Notes: generated from the letters alone by a model not told the origin. Positions 52,705 to 61,735 are shown, counted from the stretch's first letter. The stretch is 64,000 nucleotides of DNA from Maccoyibacter sp900556645 (GCA_958349535.1 CATWDJ010000003.1:117706-181705), one strand, 5' to 3'. A program made the numbers and translations.

Positions 52705-54066
52705 ATGGAGTTAAAGGGGAAAAGAGCTTTGGTCATCGGTGCCGGAAAAAGCGGAATCGCCGGAGGAAAGCTGTTAAAAGATAAGGGAGCCGTCGTGACA
52801 CTATACGACGGCAATGAGAAGCTCTCAGCGGAAAAGTTAAAAGAGCAGGTACCGTATCTGGTGGACTGTGAGATTGTTATAGGAGAATGGAAAGAGGAAC
52901 TTTTGAAAGGTACGGATGTGGCGGTTATCAGTCCCGGCGTACCTACGGATTTGCCTTTTGTAAAGCAGATAGAAGAAGCGGGGATTCCGCTGTGGGGTGA
53001 GATTGAGTTGGCATATAGAGTGGCAAAGGGACATTTGCTTGCCATTACGGGAACCAACGGCAAAACCACAACCACAGCCCTTCTGGGTGAGATTATGCAG
53101 GCATACTGCAAAGATGTCCGGGTGGTTGGAAACATCGGAACACCGTATACGGAGCTGGCAGCAGATACCACGGAAGAAAGTGTTACCGTGGCAGAGATTT
53201 CCAGTTTTCAGTTGGAGACGGCAGATACCTTTCATCCACAGATTTGTGCCATTTTGAATATCACGCCGGATCATCTGAACCGTCATGGAACCATGGAAAA
53301 TTATATCCGAATAAAGGAAAGTATTACTAAGAATCTGGAAAAAGATGAGACCTGTGTGCTGAATTATGAGGATTGTGTACTGCGGGAGTTTGGGAAAGAT
53401 TTACATAATAATGTAATCTTTTTCAGCAGCAAGCGACCTTTAGAAAAGGGATTGTATTATGAGGACGGCAGTATCTATTATGCCAAAGAAGAGGGAATCG
53501 AAGAAGTAATAGCGGTTTCTGAACTGAATATTCTGGGATTGCATAACTATGAGAATGTGATGGCGGCAGTTGCCATGGCGGAAAGTTACGGAGTCCCAAT
53601 GGAAGTAATTCGGGAAACATTACGTTCTTTCAAAGCGGTGGAACACCGGATTGAGTACGTGACAGAAAAACGGGGAGTCAGATTTTATAATGATTCCAAG
53701 GGAACCAACACAGATGCGGCAATTCAGGGAATACGAGCAATGACGGCACCGACCCTTTTAATCGGCGGTGGTTATGACAAACAGGTTGCCTTTGATACAT
53801 GGATTGAGGCTTTTGACAATAAAGTGAAAAAGCTGGTTTTAATTGGACAGACGAGGGAGAAGATTGCGGATTGTGCCAGAAGCCATGGCTTTTCCGATAT
53901 CCAACTGGCGGACAGCTTAGAGGAGGCAATCGATATCTGCTATGCCAACGCTGAAGCAGGAGATGCGGTTTTGCTTTCACCGGCATGTGCCAGCTGGGGG
54001 ATGTTTGACAATTATGAACAGCGTGGGGATTTGTTCAAGGAATATGTAAGAAGCTTAAAGGAGTAA
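52705..54066 (+). CDS. murD: UDP-N-acetylmuramoyl-L-alanine--D-glutamate ligase
   Basis: 453 residues. Adds D-Glu to UDP-MurNAc-L-Ala. Mur ligase: N-terminal Rossmann region with VIGAGKSGIAGG, ATP loop GTNGKTTTT at 116-124, ITPDHLNRHG and the C-terminal SPACASWGMFDNYEQRGDLF. AGGAGG (52690-52695) supports ATG 52705 rather than 52696. Cluster member. Confidence 0.97.
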   Translation: MELKGKRALVIGAGKSGIAGGKLLKDKGAVVTLYDGNEKLSAEKLKEQVPYLVDCEIVIGEWKEELLKGTDVAVISPGVPTDLPFVKQIEEAGIPLWGEIELAYRVAKGHLLAITGTNGKTTTTALLGEIMQAYCKDVRVVGNIGTPYTELAADTTEESVTVAEISSFQLETADTFHPQICAILNITPDHLNRHGTMENYIRIKESITKNLEKDETCVLNYEDCVLREFGKDLHNNVIFFSSKRPLEKGLYYEDGSIYYAKEEGIEEVIAVSELNILGLHNYENVMAAVAMAESYGVPMEVIRETLRSFKAVEHRIEYVTEKRGVRFYNDSKGTNTDAAIQGIRAMTAPTLLIGGGYDKQVAFDTWIEAFDNKVKKLVLIGQTREKIADCARSHGFSDIQLADSLEEAIDICYANAEAGDAVLLSPACASWGMFDNYEQRGDLFKEYVRSLKE

Positions 54067-54069
54067 TGC

Positions 54070-55188
54070 ATGGGCAAAAAGCGGGAGCGAGGAAAGAGTA
54101 CAACTTTAAGATATTTTGATTACAGTCTGCTGTTTATTATTATTTTTCTGGTCTGTTTTGGTCTGGTTATGCTGTATTCTACCAGTTCCTATGACGGTCA
54201 GGTAAAATTCGGAGACAGTGCCTATTATGTAAAAAAACAGTTTTTTGCCACAAGTCTGGGATTTATGGCAATGTATATTATTTCAAGGATTGATTACCAT
54301 GTTTGGATGAAATTCGCAGGGCTGGCTTACTTTGGAGCCTTGCTCATCTGTACAGCGGTTATTTTTATCGGTCAGGAATATAATGGACAGAAGAGATGGC
54401 TGAAAATCGGACCTTTGTCCTTCCAGCCCTCAGAGTTTGCTAAGATTGCCATCATTCTGTTTTTGGCAGTGCTTATCAGCCGGATGCCAAAGCAGATGAA
54501 AAAGTTTAAAACAGTCATTAAGGTATTGCTGATTACCATACCGATTGTGGGAGTCATCGCTTACAACAACCTGAGTACAGCAATTATTATCTTGGGAATT
54601 GCGGTGGTGATGTCCTTTGTGGCAAGTCCGAACTATGCACAGTTTTTTGCTCTTGGAGGTTTGGGAGTTGCCTTTGGAAGTGTTTTTATCTATCTGGAGC
54701 GTTACCGTGCAGAGCGAATTAAAATCTGGCTGAATCCAGAGGATTATGAGAAGGGATATCAGACCTTACAGGGATTGTATGCCATCGGTTCCGGTAAACT
54801 TTTTGGAAAAGGTCTGGGAGAAAGTATGCAGAAGCTGGGCTTTCTGCCGGAGGCACAAAACGATATGATTTTTTCCATCATCTGTGAAGAGTTGGGATTG
54901 TTCGGAGCCGTTTGTGTGATTCTGCTGTTTTTACTGATGCTCTGGCGTTTTATGGTCATAGCCAACAATGCGGCAGATTTATATGGAGCATTACTGGTGG
55001 TGGGAATTATGGCTCACATTTCGATACAGGTTATTTTAAATATCGCAGTTGTGACAAATTCCATTCCAAATACAGGTATTACACTACCGTTTATCAGTTA
55101 TGGAGGAACATCGGTCCTGTTCCTGCTTTCCGAGATGGGGCTGGCACTCAGCGTCTCAAGAGGAATCAGGCTGGACGAGACAAAGTAG
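54070..55188 (+). CDS. ftsW: SEDS-family peptidoglycan polymerase FtsW (or SpoVE)
   Basis: 372 residues, ten membrane helices. SEDS features: LVCFGLVMLYSTSS, KRWLKIGPLSFQPSEFAKIA, the catalytic-region AQNDMIFSIICEELGL and NTGITLPFISYGGTSVLF. Polymerises glycan strands with the class B PBP. Bacillus has both FtsW and SpoVE; this one cannot be told apart by sequence alone. murD ends three bases earlier. Confidence 0.95.
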   Translation: MGKKRERGKSTTLRYFDYSLLFIIIFLVCFGLVMLYSTSSYDGQVKFGDSAYYVKKQFFATSLGFMAMYIISRIDYHVWMKFAGLAYFGALLICTAVIFIGQEYNGQKRWLKIGPLSFQPSEFAKIAIILFLAVLISRMPKQMKKFKTVIKVLLITIPIVGVIAYNNLSTAIIILGIAVVMSFVASPNYAQFFALGGLGVAFGSVFIYLERYRAERIKIWLNPEDYEKGYQTLQGLYAIGSGKLFGKGLGESMQKLGFLPEAQNDMIFSIICEELGLFGAVCVILLFLLMLWRFMVIANNAADLYGALLVVGIMAHISIQVILNIAVVTNSIPNTGITLPFISYGGTSVLFLLSEMGLALSVSRGIRLDETK

Positions 55189-55191
55189 CCT

Positions 55192-55923
55192 ATGGGAAAA
55201 AGAGTTGTAAAAATAATACTGTGGATGTTGCTGACGCTGATTTTGCTGCTGGCAGTCTTCGGGGTAGTATCCTATAAAGTATTTACAGTGGAAAAAGTGG
55301 AGGTAACAGGAAGTACCATTTATCAGGATGAGGTCATCAAACAATGGATTCTGGATGATGATTACTCATGGAATTCCATGTATGTGTACCTCAAATACAA
55401 GCTGAGAGATGCCACGGAAATGCCATTTTTGGAAAATCCGAAAGTTCGTTTAAAAGCCCCCCATACTCTGGTAATACAGGTAAGGGAGAAGGAGATGATT
55501 GGCTGTATCTATATTCCGTCGGTGGGACAGAATGCTTATTTTGACAAAGACGGAGTAGTGGTAGAGACTTCCTCAGAGCGAATTGAAGGAATTATGGAAA
55601 TTACCGGCGTAGATGTGGAAGAGGTTACCTTACATAAAAAGATACCGATTAAGAAGAAATCTGTATTAAAATCTCTGCTGACTGTAACACAGGGATTGAA
55701 AAAATATGAGATTCTTCCAAACTCCATCCATTACGATGAATATTCCAATATGATATTGGGATATGAAACTGTAACGGTAAATTTTGGGGATTCCGAGAAT
55801 ATTACGGAAAAAATGGCGACTCTTGCGGTTATTTATCCGCAGTTGGAAGGAATGAGCGGAACCCTGCATATGGAAAATTGGTCAGAGGACAATACAGACG
55901 TTCCTTTTGAAAAACAAGAATAA
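55192..55923 (+). CDS. ftsQ: cell division protein FtsQ/DivIB
   Basis: 243 residues: a short basic N-terminus, one membrane helix (about 5-26), a POTRA domain (VEKVEVTGSTIYQDE) and the FtsQ beta domain. Follows ftsW after three bases with no murG between them. Bridges the divisome components outside the membrane. Confidence 0.88.
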   Translation: MGKRVVKIILWMLLTLILLLAVFGVVSYKVFTVEKVEVTGSTIYQDEVIKQWILDDDYSWNSMYVYLKYKLRDATEMPFLENPKVRLKAPHTLVIQVREKEMIGCIYIPSVGQNAYFDKDGVVVETSSERIEGIMEITGVDVEEVTLHKKIPIKKKSVLKSLLTVTQGLKKYEILPNSIHYDEYSNMILGYETVTVNFGDSENITEKMATLAVIYPQLEGMSGTLHMENWSEDNTDVPFEKQE

Positions 55924-55946
55924 TTCAAAAAAATTAGATTTTTTAG

Positions 55947-55975
55947 TTGATTAATTTACGGAAAAATTATATTAT
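55947..55975 (+). promoter_or_regulatory. candidate ftsZ promoter
   Basis: TTGATT (55947-55952), 17-base spacer, TATTAT (55970-55975). A second TATAAT at 55989-55994 has no good -35. Confidence 0.45.
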
Positions 55976-56051
55976 ATTTGTATGTGTATATAATTGAGAC
56001 AGATAAATTTTATTTCAGATAAATTTGTGGGAAGAAAAAGGAGGAAGAACC

Positions 56052-57242
56052 TTGTTAGAGATTAAGACAACAGAAGCAGATTCCAGTGCAAAAATTATTG
56101 TAATCGGTGTAGGTGGTGCTGGAAATAATGCTGTGAATAGAATGATTGATGAGAATATTGGCGGTGTAGAATTCATCGGCGTTAACACAGATAAGCAGGC
56201 ATTGATGCTTTGTAAAGCACCAACCCTGATTCAGATTGGTGAGAAGCTGACCAAAGGATTGGGTGCAGGAGCTCAGCCGGAGATTGGCGAGAAAGCAGCA
56301 GAAGAGAGCGTAGAGGATTTGACAAATGCTATCAAGGGTGCGGACATGGTATTCGTAACCTGTGGTATGGGCGGCGGAACCGGAACCGGTGCGGCACCGG
56401 TTGTGGCAAAGATTGCCAAAGAGATGGACATCCTTACCGTAGGTGTAGTGACAAAGCCTTTCAAATTCGAGGCAAAGGCCCGTATGGTCAATGCTCTTTC
56501 CGGTATCGAGAAATTAAGAGATGCAGTGGATACCTTAATTGTTATCCCAAATGATAAATTATTGGAGATTGTGGATAGAAGAACCACAATGCCGGATGCG
56601 TTAAAGAAGGCAGACGAAGTATTACAGCAGGCAGTACAAGGTATTACAGACCTGATTAACTTACCTGCATTGATTAACTTGGACTTTGCAGATGTTCAGA
56701 CTGTTATGAAGGACAAGGGTATGGCACATATCGGTATCGGTATGGCAAAGGGTGATGAGAAGGCTATCGAGGCAGTGAAGCTGGCAGTTGCCAGTCCGTT
56801 GCTGGAGACCACCATTACAGGAGCCTCCCATGTTATTATCAATATTTCCGGTGATATTTCCCTGATGGATGCCAACGATGCGGCAAGCTACGTTCAGGAT
56901 CTTGCAGGAGATAATGCAAATATCATCTTCGGTGCGAAGTATGACGAGACCATGACAGATGAGGCAACCATCACAGTCATTGCAACGGGACTTGAGACAC
57001 CGTCCGCAAGCAAAATTATGCCGAACCTGAAATATCAGCCGACCCAGACACCGACCAGACCGGTGACTTCCGGCTATACGGCAAGACCGCAGACCACTCA
57101 GACAGCGGTACCGCCGACCTCTCAGGCACAGCAGATGCCAAAGACTACATTAAACGGAATCCAGAAACCGGCAAATCCGGTAAGCAATGTACCGGAGAAG
57201 GATATCCAGATTCCGGCATTTCTCAAGAATACAAGAAAATAA
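56052..57242 (+). CDS. ftsZ: cell division protein FtsZ
   Basis: 396 residues. Tubulin-like GTPase that forms the Z ring. GTP site VGGAGNNAVNRM and the signature GGGTGTGAAP (107-116); the C-terminal linker is Pro/Thr/Gln-rich and ends with the conserved tail IQIPAFLKN. A TTG start at 56052 is assigned because AAAAGGAGGAAG lies directly upstream. No ftsA is beside it. Confidence 0.98.
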   Translation: MLEIKTTEADSSAKIIVIGVGGAGNNAVNRMIDENIGGVEFIGVNTDKQALMLCKAPTLIQIGEKLTKGLGAGAQPEIGEKAAEESVEDLTNAIKGADMVFVTCGMGGGTGTGAAPVVAKIAKEMDILTVGVVTKPFKFEAKARMVNALSGIEKLRDAVDTLIVIPNDKLLEIVDRRTTMPDALKKADEVLQQAVQGITDLINLPALINLDFADVQTVMKDKGMAHIGIGMAKGDEKAIEAVKLAVASPLLETTITGASHVIINISGDISLMDANDAASYVQDLAGDNANIIFGAKYDETMTDEATITVIATGLETPSASKIMPNLKYQPTQTPTRPVTSGYTARPQTTQTAVPPTSQAQQMPKTTLNGIQKPANPVSNVPEKDIQIPAFLKNTRK

Positions 57243-57263
57243 TTGACACATATAAGGTATCAC

Positions 57264-57293
57264 AGACGCCATCTTAAGATGGCGTCTTTTTTT
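57264..57293 (+). terminator. ftsZ terminator
   Basis: Perfect 12-base stem (57264-57275 with 57276-57287, so the innermost bases form the turn) and an eight-T tail. Confidence 0.92.
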
Positions 57294-57303
57294 GCGAAAA
57301 ATC

Positions 57304-57379
57304 TGTCAAAAAAAGAGGATGAAAGGGCAAAAGACGGGGTATGGTTTTGACAAAAACCGAAAGGCTTTTCCGCTATAAT
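57304..57379 (+). promoter_or_regulatory. spoIIG promoter with Spo0A-box-like sites
   Basis: TTGACA (57347-57352) and TATAAT (57374-57379) with a 21-base gap, not 17, resembling the Bacillus spoIIG promoter, which has a 22-base gap and needs Spo0A-P. TGTCAAA at 57304-57310 and its reverse complement TTTGACA at 57346-57352 are one base from the Spo0A box TGTCGAA. Confidence 0.7.
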
Positions 57380-57417
57380 GAACTCATCTGTTGAAGTGAG
57401 GGAAGCGGAGGTGAAAA

Positions 57418-58194
57418 GTGCATTATGAATTCTATTTAGATGTCTATGTTATGACAAACTTTTTTTTCGACTATCTGACCCTTTTGACCATTCGGGAACT
57501 GCGGAGCAAAGGGGGTTCCATGAAACGTCTGGCGGTTGGGGCTTTGTTTGGAGTGGTTTGCAGCACTTTTCTGATGCTGAAAAGCAAAGGGGCATTGTGG
57601 TATTTCCTAATCGTACATCTTATGGTAAATCCGCTGATGGTTTATATAAGCTTTCGACAGAAACGATGGAAGGAGTTTTTAACAGACTATGCAATCTGTT
57701 ATGTTTTAATTCTTCTGTTGGGCGGTATTGTCAGTTGGGTTGCTCAGAATAGCTTTTTGGGTCAGTATCTGTGGATGGTGGCAGGGGCAGCGGCTCTTAT
57801 GATGACAGTCGTAATGATTCTCTATAGGAGCGGAAGAGAAGAAGAACAGATTTATGATATCAGAATACAAAAAGGGGAGACTGTGTTGGAGGAAAAGGGA
57901 TTTTACGATACCGGAAACCTTCTGATGGACCCCTATTTAAAAGTCCCGGTCAGTCTGATAGGGAAAAACACGTTGGAAAAAATAGAAGGTGTAAGAGAGC
58001 TTCCTTTCCGTTATATTCCCTTTGTATCTTTGGGAAAAGAACACGGAATCGTCAAGGCGGTTACACTGGATGTATTGTATATACAGATGAAAGAAAGGGA
58101 AGTTGTGGTAAAACCGGCAGTTTTCGCCGTGGTGGAGGATGAATTTTTAAAAAGTAATGAGTATCATGTAATTTTAAACGGGAGATTAAAATAG
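57418..58194 (+). CDS. spoIIGA: sporulation sigma-E factor-processing peptidase
   Basis: 258 residues: five N-terminal membrane helices (starting LDVYVMTNFFFDYLTLL) and a C-terminal aspartic protease domain with DTGN (Asp164, GFYDTGNLL). Cleaves the pro-sequence of sigma-E in the mother cell. GTG start at 57418 follows GGAGGTGA. sigE is the next gene. Confidence 0.93.
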   Translation: MHYEFYLDVYVMTNFFFDYLTLLTIRELRSKGGSMKRLAVGALFGVVCSTFLMLKSKGALWYFLIVHLMVNPLMVYISFRQKRWKEFLTDYAICYVLILLLGGIVSWVAQNSFLGQYLWMVAGAAALMMTVVMILYRSGREEEQIYDIRIQKGETVLEEKGFYDTGNLLMDPYLKVPVSLIGKNTLEKIEGVRELPFRYIPFVSLGKEHGIVKAVTLDVLYIQMKEREVVVKPAVFAVVEDEFLKSNEYHVILNGRLK

Positions 58195-58209
58195 AAGGAG
58201 CGAAGAAAT

Positions 58210-58959
58210 ATGTACATAAAAATGAACTTACAGAATCGCATGGGAATTCGGATTATGCCGTCAATTTACAGTCTGTTTGTAAAAAAACAGAATGAGGTGC
58301 ATTATATAGGAGGCAGTGAAGTACTTCCGGCACCTTTGGATTCCATCGCAGAGGCACAGTATATTGACGGACTGGTCAATGGTGAGGTGGAGGAACTAAA
58401 AGAGGCACGTTCCATGCTGATAGAACATAATCTGCGGCTGGTGGTCTATATTGCAAAGAAATTTGACAATACGGGAGTGGGGGTGGAAGATTTGATTTCC
58501 ATAGGAACCATCGGTCTTATTAAATCCATCAATACCTTCAACCCGGAAAAAAATATAAAACTTGCCACATATGCGTCACGGTGTATTGAAAATGAGATAC
58601 TGATGTATCTTCGCAGAAATAATAAGACCAAGCTGGAGGTAAGTATTGATGAGCCGTTGAATGTGGACTATGACGGAAATGAACTGTTGCTTTCCGATGT
58701 ACTTGGCACGGAAGAAGACATTATTTACCGGGATATTGAAAATGAAGTGGAGGAACAGCTTCTAAGAGAAGCTATTAAAAAGCTGTCTAAAAGGGAGCGG
58801 ACAATCGTGGAGCTGCGGTTCGGTCTGGGAACCCAAAACGGAGAAGAGATGACCCAGAAAGAAGTAGCGGATTTACTGGGGATTTCCCAATCCTATATTT
58901 CCCGATTGGAGAAAAAAATCATGAAGCGGCTGAAAAAAGAGATTGTAAAATTTGAATAA
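58210..58959 (+). CDS. sigE: RNA polymerase sporulation sigma factor SigE
   Basis: 249 residues. An N-terminal pro-sequence ends near VHYIGGSEVLPAPL, the usual site cut by SpoIIGA. Regions 2 (RLVVYIAKKFDNTGVGVEDLISIGTIGLIKSI), and 4 (TQKEVADLLGISQSYISRLEKKI) are intact. Drives mother-cell genes. AAGGAG precedes ATG 58210. Confidence 0.97.
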   Translation: MYIKMNLQNRMGIRIMPSIYSLFVKKQNEVHYIGGSEVLPAPLDSIAEAQYIDGLVNGEVEELKEARSMLIEHNLRLVVYIAKKFDNTGVGVEDLISIGTIGLIKSINTFNPEKNIKLATYASRCIENEILMYLRRNNKTKLEVSIDEPLNVDYDGNELLLSDVLGTEEDIIYRDIENEVEEQLLREAIKKLSKRERTIVELRFGLGTQNGEEMTQKEVADLLGISQSYISRLEKKIMKRLKKEIVKFE

Positions 58960-58969
58960 AATATTTGAA

Positions 58970-58999
58970 TTGCATATACAATTAGACAAAAGATATGAT
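58970..58999 (+). promoter_or_regulatory. promoter of the beta-CASP gene
   Basis: TTGCAT (58970-58975), 18-base spacer, TATGAT (58994-58999). Confidence 0.5.
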
Positions 59000-59010
59000 A
59001 TAATGAGCGC

Positions 59011-59078
59011 AAGCGAGCTTGGGAGAGCGAAGCTCTCACACAACGAGCGGCGAATGTCGATCGTGAGCTATGCTCACG
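59011..59078 (+). other. tandem hairpins in the leader of the beta-CASP gene
   Basis: AAGC-GA-GCTT (59011-59020), GAGAGC-GAA-GCTCTC (59023-59037) and CGTGAGC-TAT-GCTCACG (59062-59078). None has a T-run, so they look like structured leader RNA or copies of a dispersed palindromic repeat. Confidence 0.6.
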
Positions 59079-59103
59079 CTATAATAAAAAAGGAGAAGAG
59101 CCT

Positions 59104-60705
59104 ATGAAATTGGAGTTTTTGGGAGCAGATCATGAGGTGACCGGAAGCTGTCATTATCTGCAAATAGGGAAGATACATATATTGATTGACTGCGGAATGG
59201 AGCAGGGACCGGATTTATATGTGAATCAGGAAATACCGGTAAATGCGGCAATGATAGACTATGTGTTGATTACCCACGCACACATTGACCACTCGGGATT
59301 GCTGCCGTTGTTATACAGTCATGGATTTCGGGGAAAAATCTATGCCACCAATGCCACCACGGAATTGTGTGGGATTATGTTAAAGGACAGTGCCCATATT
59401 CAGCAATTTGAAGCAGAGTGGAAAAACCGGAAGGCGAGACGTTCCGGTAAACCGGAAGTAGTGCCTCTTTATGATATGAACGACGCTTTGGGCGTGTTGG
59501 AGCATTTCATTCCCTGTCCATACAATACGAAAATAGAGGTTGCACCGGAGCTTACCATCCGATTTGTGGATGCGGGCCATCTGTTGGGTTCCTCTTCCAT
59601 CGAGGTATGGGCAGCGGAGGAGGAAACACAGACCAAATTAGTATTTTCGGGGGATATCGGACATGGAAACAAGCCGTTAATCAAAGACCCGCAGTTTATT
59701 GAAGAAGCGGATTACGTCATTATGGAATCCACCTATGGAGATAAGCTACATGAGACATCCATAGATTATGCCAAGGCTCTGGCAGAGGTGGTTACAGAGA
59801 CCTTCGGCAGAGGGGGAAATGTGGTGATTCCGGCATTCTCCGTAGGAAGAACCCAGGAGCTGCTTTACTTTTTCCGAAAGATAAAAACGGAAAATCTGAC
59901 ACCCCAGTACCCGGATTTTGAGGTGTATATCGACAGCCCACTTGCGGTGGAGGCAACCAATATTTTCCATAAGAATATTGAGGAGTGTTTTGATGCGGAA
60001 GCACTGGATTTGGTCAGTCGGGGAATCAACCCTATCCGGTTTGAGGGATTGCGGGTAGCGGTAACCAGCGAAGAGTCCAAGATGATTAATTTTAACGAAA
60101 AACCCAAGGTTATCATTTCTGCCTCGGGTATGTGTGAGGCAGGAAGAATCCGCCATCATTTAAAACACAATCTCTGGCGTTTCGATTCAACGGTGGTGTT
60201 TGTAGGATTTCAGGTGCCGGGAACACTGGGAAATTCTCTGTTAAACGGGGCAAAGGAAGTCCGCCTTTTCGGAGAGACTATTGAGGTCAATGCAAAAATT
60301 CTGAATCTGCCGGGCTTAAGCGGTCATGCGGATAAACGGAAACTGACCGACTGGATTTGTGCCTTTCAAAAGCCGCCAAAAAGAGTCTTTGTGGTACACG
60401 GCGATGACGAGGTCTGTGAGTCCTTTGTCCGGTATTTGAAGGAAGAGACAGGACTGAATGCAGTGGCACCTTATAGCGGAGACATCTATGATTTAGAGAC
60501 CAATACCCGGATTGCAGAAGGCTCCAGAGAGATTGTCAAGAAGAAGCCAAAGAGCAGCAAGGCGGTTTCCAATGTATTTGCAAGATTGTTGGCAGCAGGC
60601 GAGCGTCTGATTGCAGTTATTCATAAGAATGAGGGATTGGCAAATAAGGATACTGCCAAATTTGCAGATCAGATAAATTCCCTGTGCGATAAGTGGGACA
60701 GATAA
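59104..60705 (+). CDS. beta-CASP metallo-beta-lactamase RNA-processing exonuclease
   Basis: 533 residues. MBL core with THAHIDHSG, DAGHLLGSSSIEV and SGDIG, followed by a beta-CASP domain and SGHADKRKL. This is the layout of Ysh1/RNase J-related nucleases (YhaM-like annotations occur but the fold here is CPSF-73-type). Likely mRNA or rRNA processing. AAGGAGAAG upstream of ATG 59104. Sits between sigE and convergent sigG. Confidence 0.88.
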   Translation: MKLEFLGADHEVTGSCHYLQIGKIHILIDCGMEQGPDLYVNQEIPVNAAMIDYVLITHAHIDHSGLLPLLYSHGFRGKIYATNATTELCGIMLKDSAHIQQFEAEWKNRKARRSGKPEVVPLYDMNDALGVLEHFIPCPYNTKIEVAPELTIRFVDAGHLLGSSSIEVWAAEEETQTKLVFSGDIGHGNKPLIKDPQFIEEADYVIMESTYGDKLHETSIDYAKALAEVVTETFGRGGNVVIPAFSVGRTQELLYFFRKIKTENLTPQYPDFEVYIDSPLAVEATNIFHKNIEECFDAEALDLVSRGINPIRFEGLRVAVTSEESKMINFNEKPKVIISASGMCEAGRIRHHLKHNLWRFDSTVVFVGFQVPGTLGNSLLNGAKEVRLFGETIEVNAKILNLPGLSGHADKRKLTDWICAFQKPPKRVFVVHGDDEVCESFVRYLKEETGLNAVAPYSGDIYDLETNTRIAEGSREIVKKKPKSSKAVSNVFARLLAAGERLIAVIHKNEGLANKDTAKFADQINSLCDKWDR

Positions 60706-60726
60706 TATTTTGATGTATTAAAAAGA

Positions 60727-60840
60727 GCTGCCGCAAAAAAGTGATTTTATATGCACATAATTTTTTTATCAGAAATGTGATACAACATAACTTCCGATAA
60801 TAAAAATTATGTGAACCTAAAATCACTTTTTTGCGGCAGC
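60727..60840. repeat. 114-base long inverted repeat between convergent genes
   Basis: Outer arms 60727-60749 and 60818-60840 are perfect 23-base reverse complements. Inner arms 60754-60765 and 60802-60813 (12 bases) and 60766-60770 with 60796-60800 (5 bases) also pair. It probably terminates both flanking genes; the size exceeds a usual terminator. Confidence 0.8.
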
Positions 60841-60862
60841 CATTTTTACACCGTAGGTTTTG

Positions 60863-61645
60863 CTATTTCAGATTCAGATAATTTTTCATACTTTTGAGGG
60901 CGGATTTTTCCAGTCTTGACACCTGTGCCTGTGAGATATGGATTTCATCGGCAACCTCCATCTGGGTTTTTCCCTCAAAAAACCGAAGCTGTATGATATA
61001 ATTTTCACGCTCGTTTAAACGTTTCATGGCGTCGTTCAAAGACAGCTCCTCCACCCATTTTTCCTCTTTGTTTTTTTTGTCACTGATTTGATCCATCACA
61101 TAGAGGGTGTCCCCGCCGTCGGTATACACCGGGTCATAGAGACTGAGAGGACTCTGGATGGCATCTAAGGCAAAAACAATATCCTCTTTGGGAATACCGG
61201 TTTCCTTGGAAATATCCTCCAGTGTGGGTTCTGTGGAGGCAGTACGGGTGAGAAGCTCCTTGGCATGGATTGCCTTATAAGCGGTATCTCGAAGGGAACG
61301 GCTGACCCGGATAGAGTTGTTATCCCTTAAGTATCTGCGAATCTCTCCAATAATCATGGGAACGGCATAAGTGGAAAATTTTACTCCCATGGTAGGGTCA
61401 AAATTGTCAATGGATTTAATAAGACCGATACATCCGATTTGAAATAAATCATCCACATTTTCGTTGTGATTGGAAAAGCGTTTGATGACACTTAAGACTA
61501 ACCTTAAGTTTCCCTTAATGTAGGTTTCTCTGGCAGCCATGTCTCCCTCTTTAATTCGCTTGAATAATTCTTCTTTTTCGCTTTCCTTTAAGATGGGAAG
61601 TTTTGCGGTGTTGACGCCGCAGATTTCAACTTTATAAGCTGCCAT
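60863..61645 (-). CDS. sigG: RNA polymerase sporulation sigma factor SigG
   Basis: 260 residues. Starts with the SigG hallmark YKVEICGVNTAKLPIL, then region 2 (RLVLSVIKRFSNHNENVDDLFQIGCIGLIKSIDNFD), STYAVPMIIGEIRRYLRDNNSIRVSRSLRD and region 4 with VADEIHISQAQVSRLEKSAL. Controls late forespore genes. AGGAGG precedes the start. A sigma-G/F-type promoter lies upstream. Confidence 0.97.
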   Translation of the reverse strand: MAAYKVEICGVNTAKLPILKESEKEELFKRIKEGDMAARETYIKGNLRLVLSVIKRFSNHNENVDDLFQIGCIGLIKSIDNFDPTMGVKFSTYAVPMIIGEIRRYLRDNNSIRVSRSLRDTAYKAIHAKELLTRTASTEPTLEDISKETGIPKEDIVFALDAIQSPLSLYDPVYTDGGDTLYVMDQISDKKNKEEKWVEELSLNDAMKRLNERENYIIQLRFFEGKTQMEVADEIHISQAQVSRLEKSALKSMKNYLNLK

Positions 61646-61704
61646 ATCGATTCCTCCTAGTAACTGACAGATGACCTGTCTATGTAGGAAAAAGAAGATG
61701 GTAT

Positions 61705-61735
61705 TAGGATGTACAAAGGCGTGGAAAGTTATTCA
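61705..61735 (-). promoter_or_regulatory. sigma-G/sigma-F-type promoter of sigG
   Basis: On the minus strand: TGAATA (complement of 61730-61735), 18-base spacer, CATCCTA (complement of 61705-61711). This fits the sigma-G consensus GHATR - N17-18 - CATNHTA and implies autoregulation. Confidence 0.7.
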
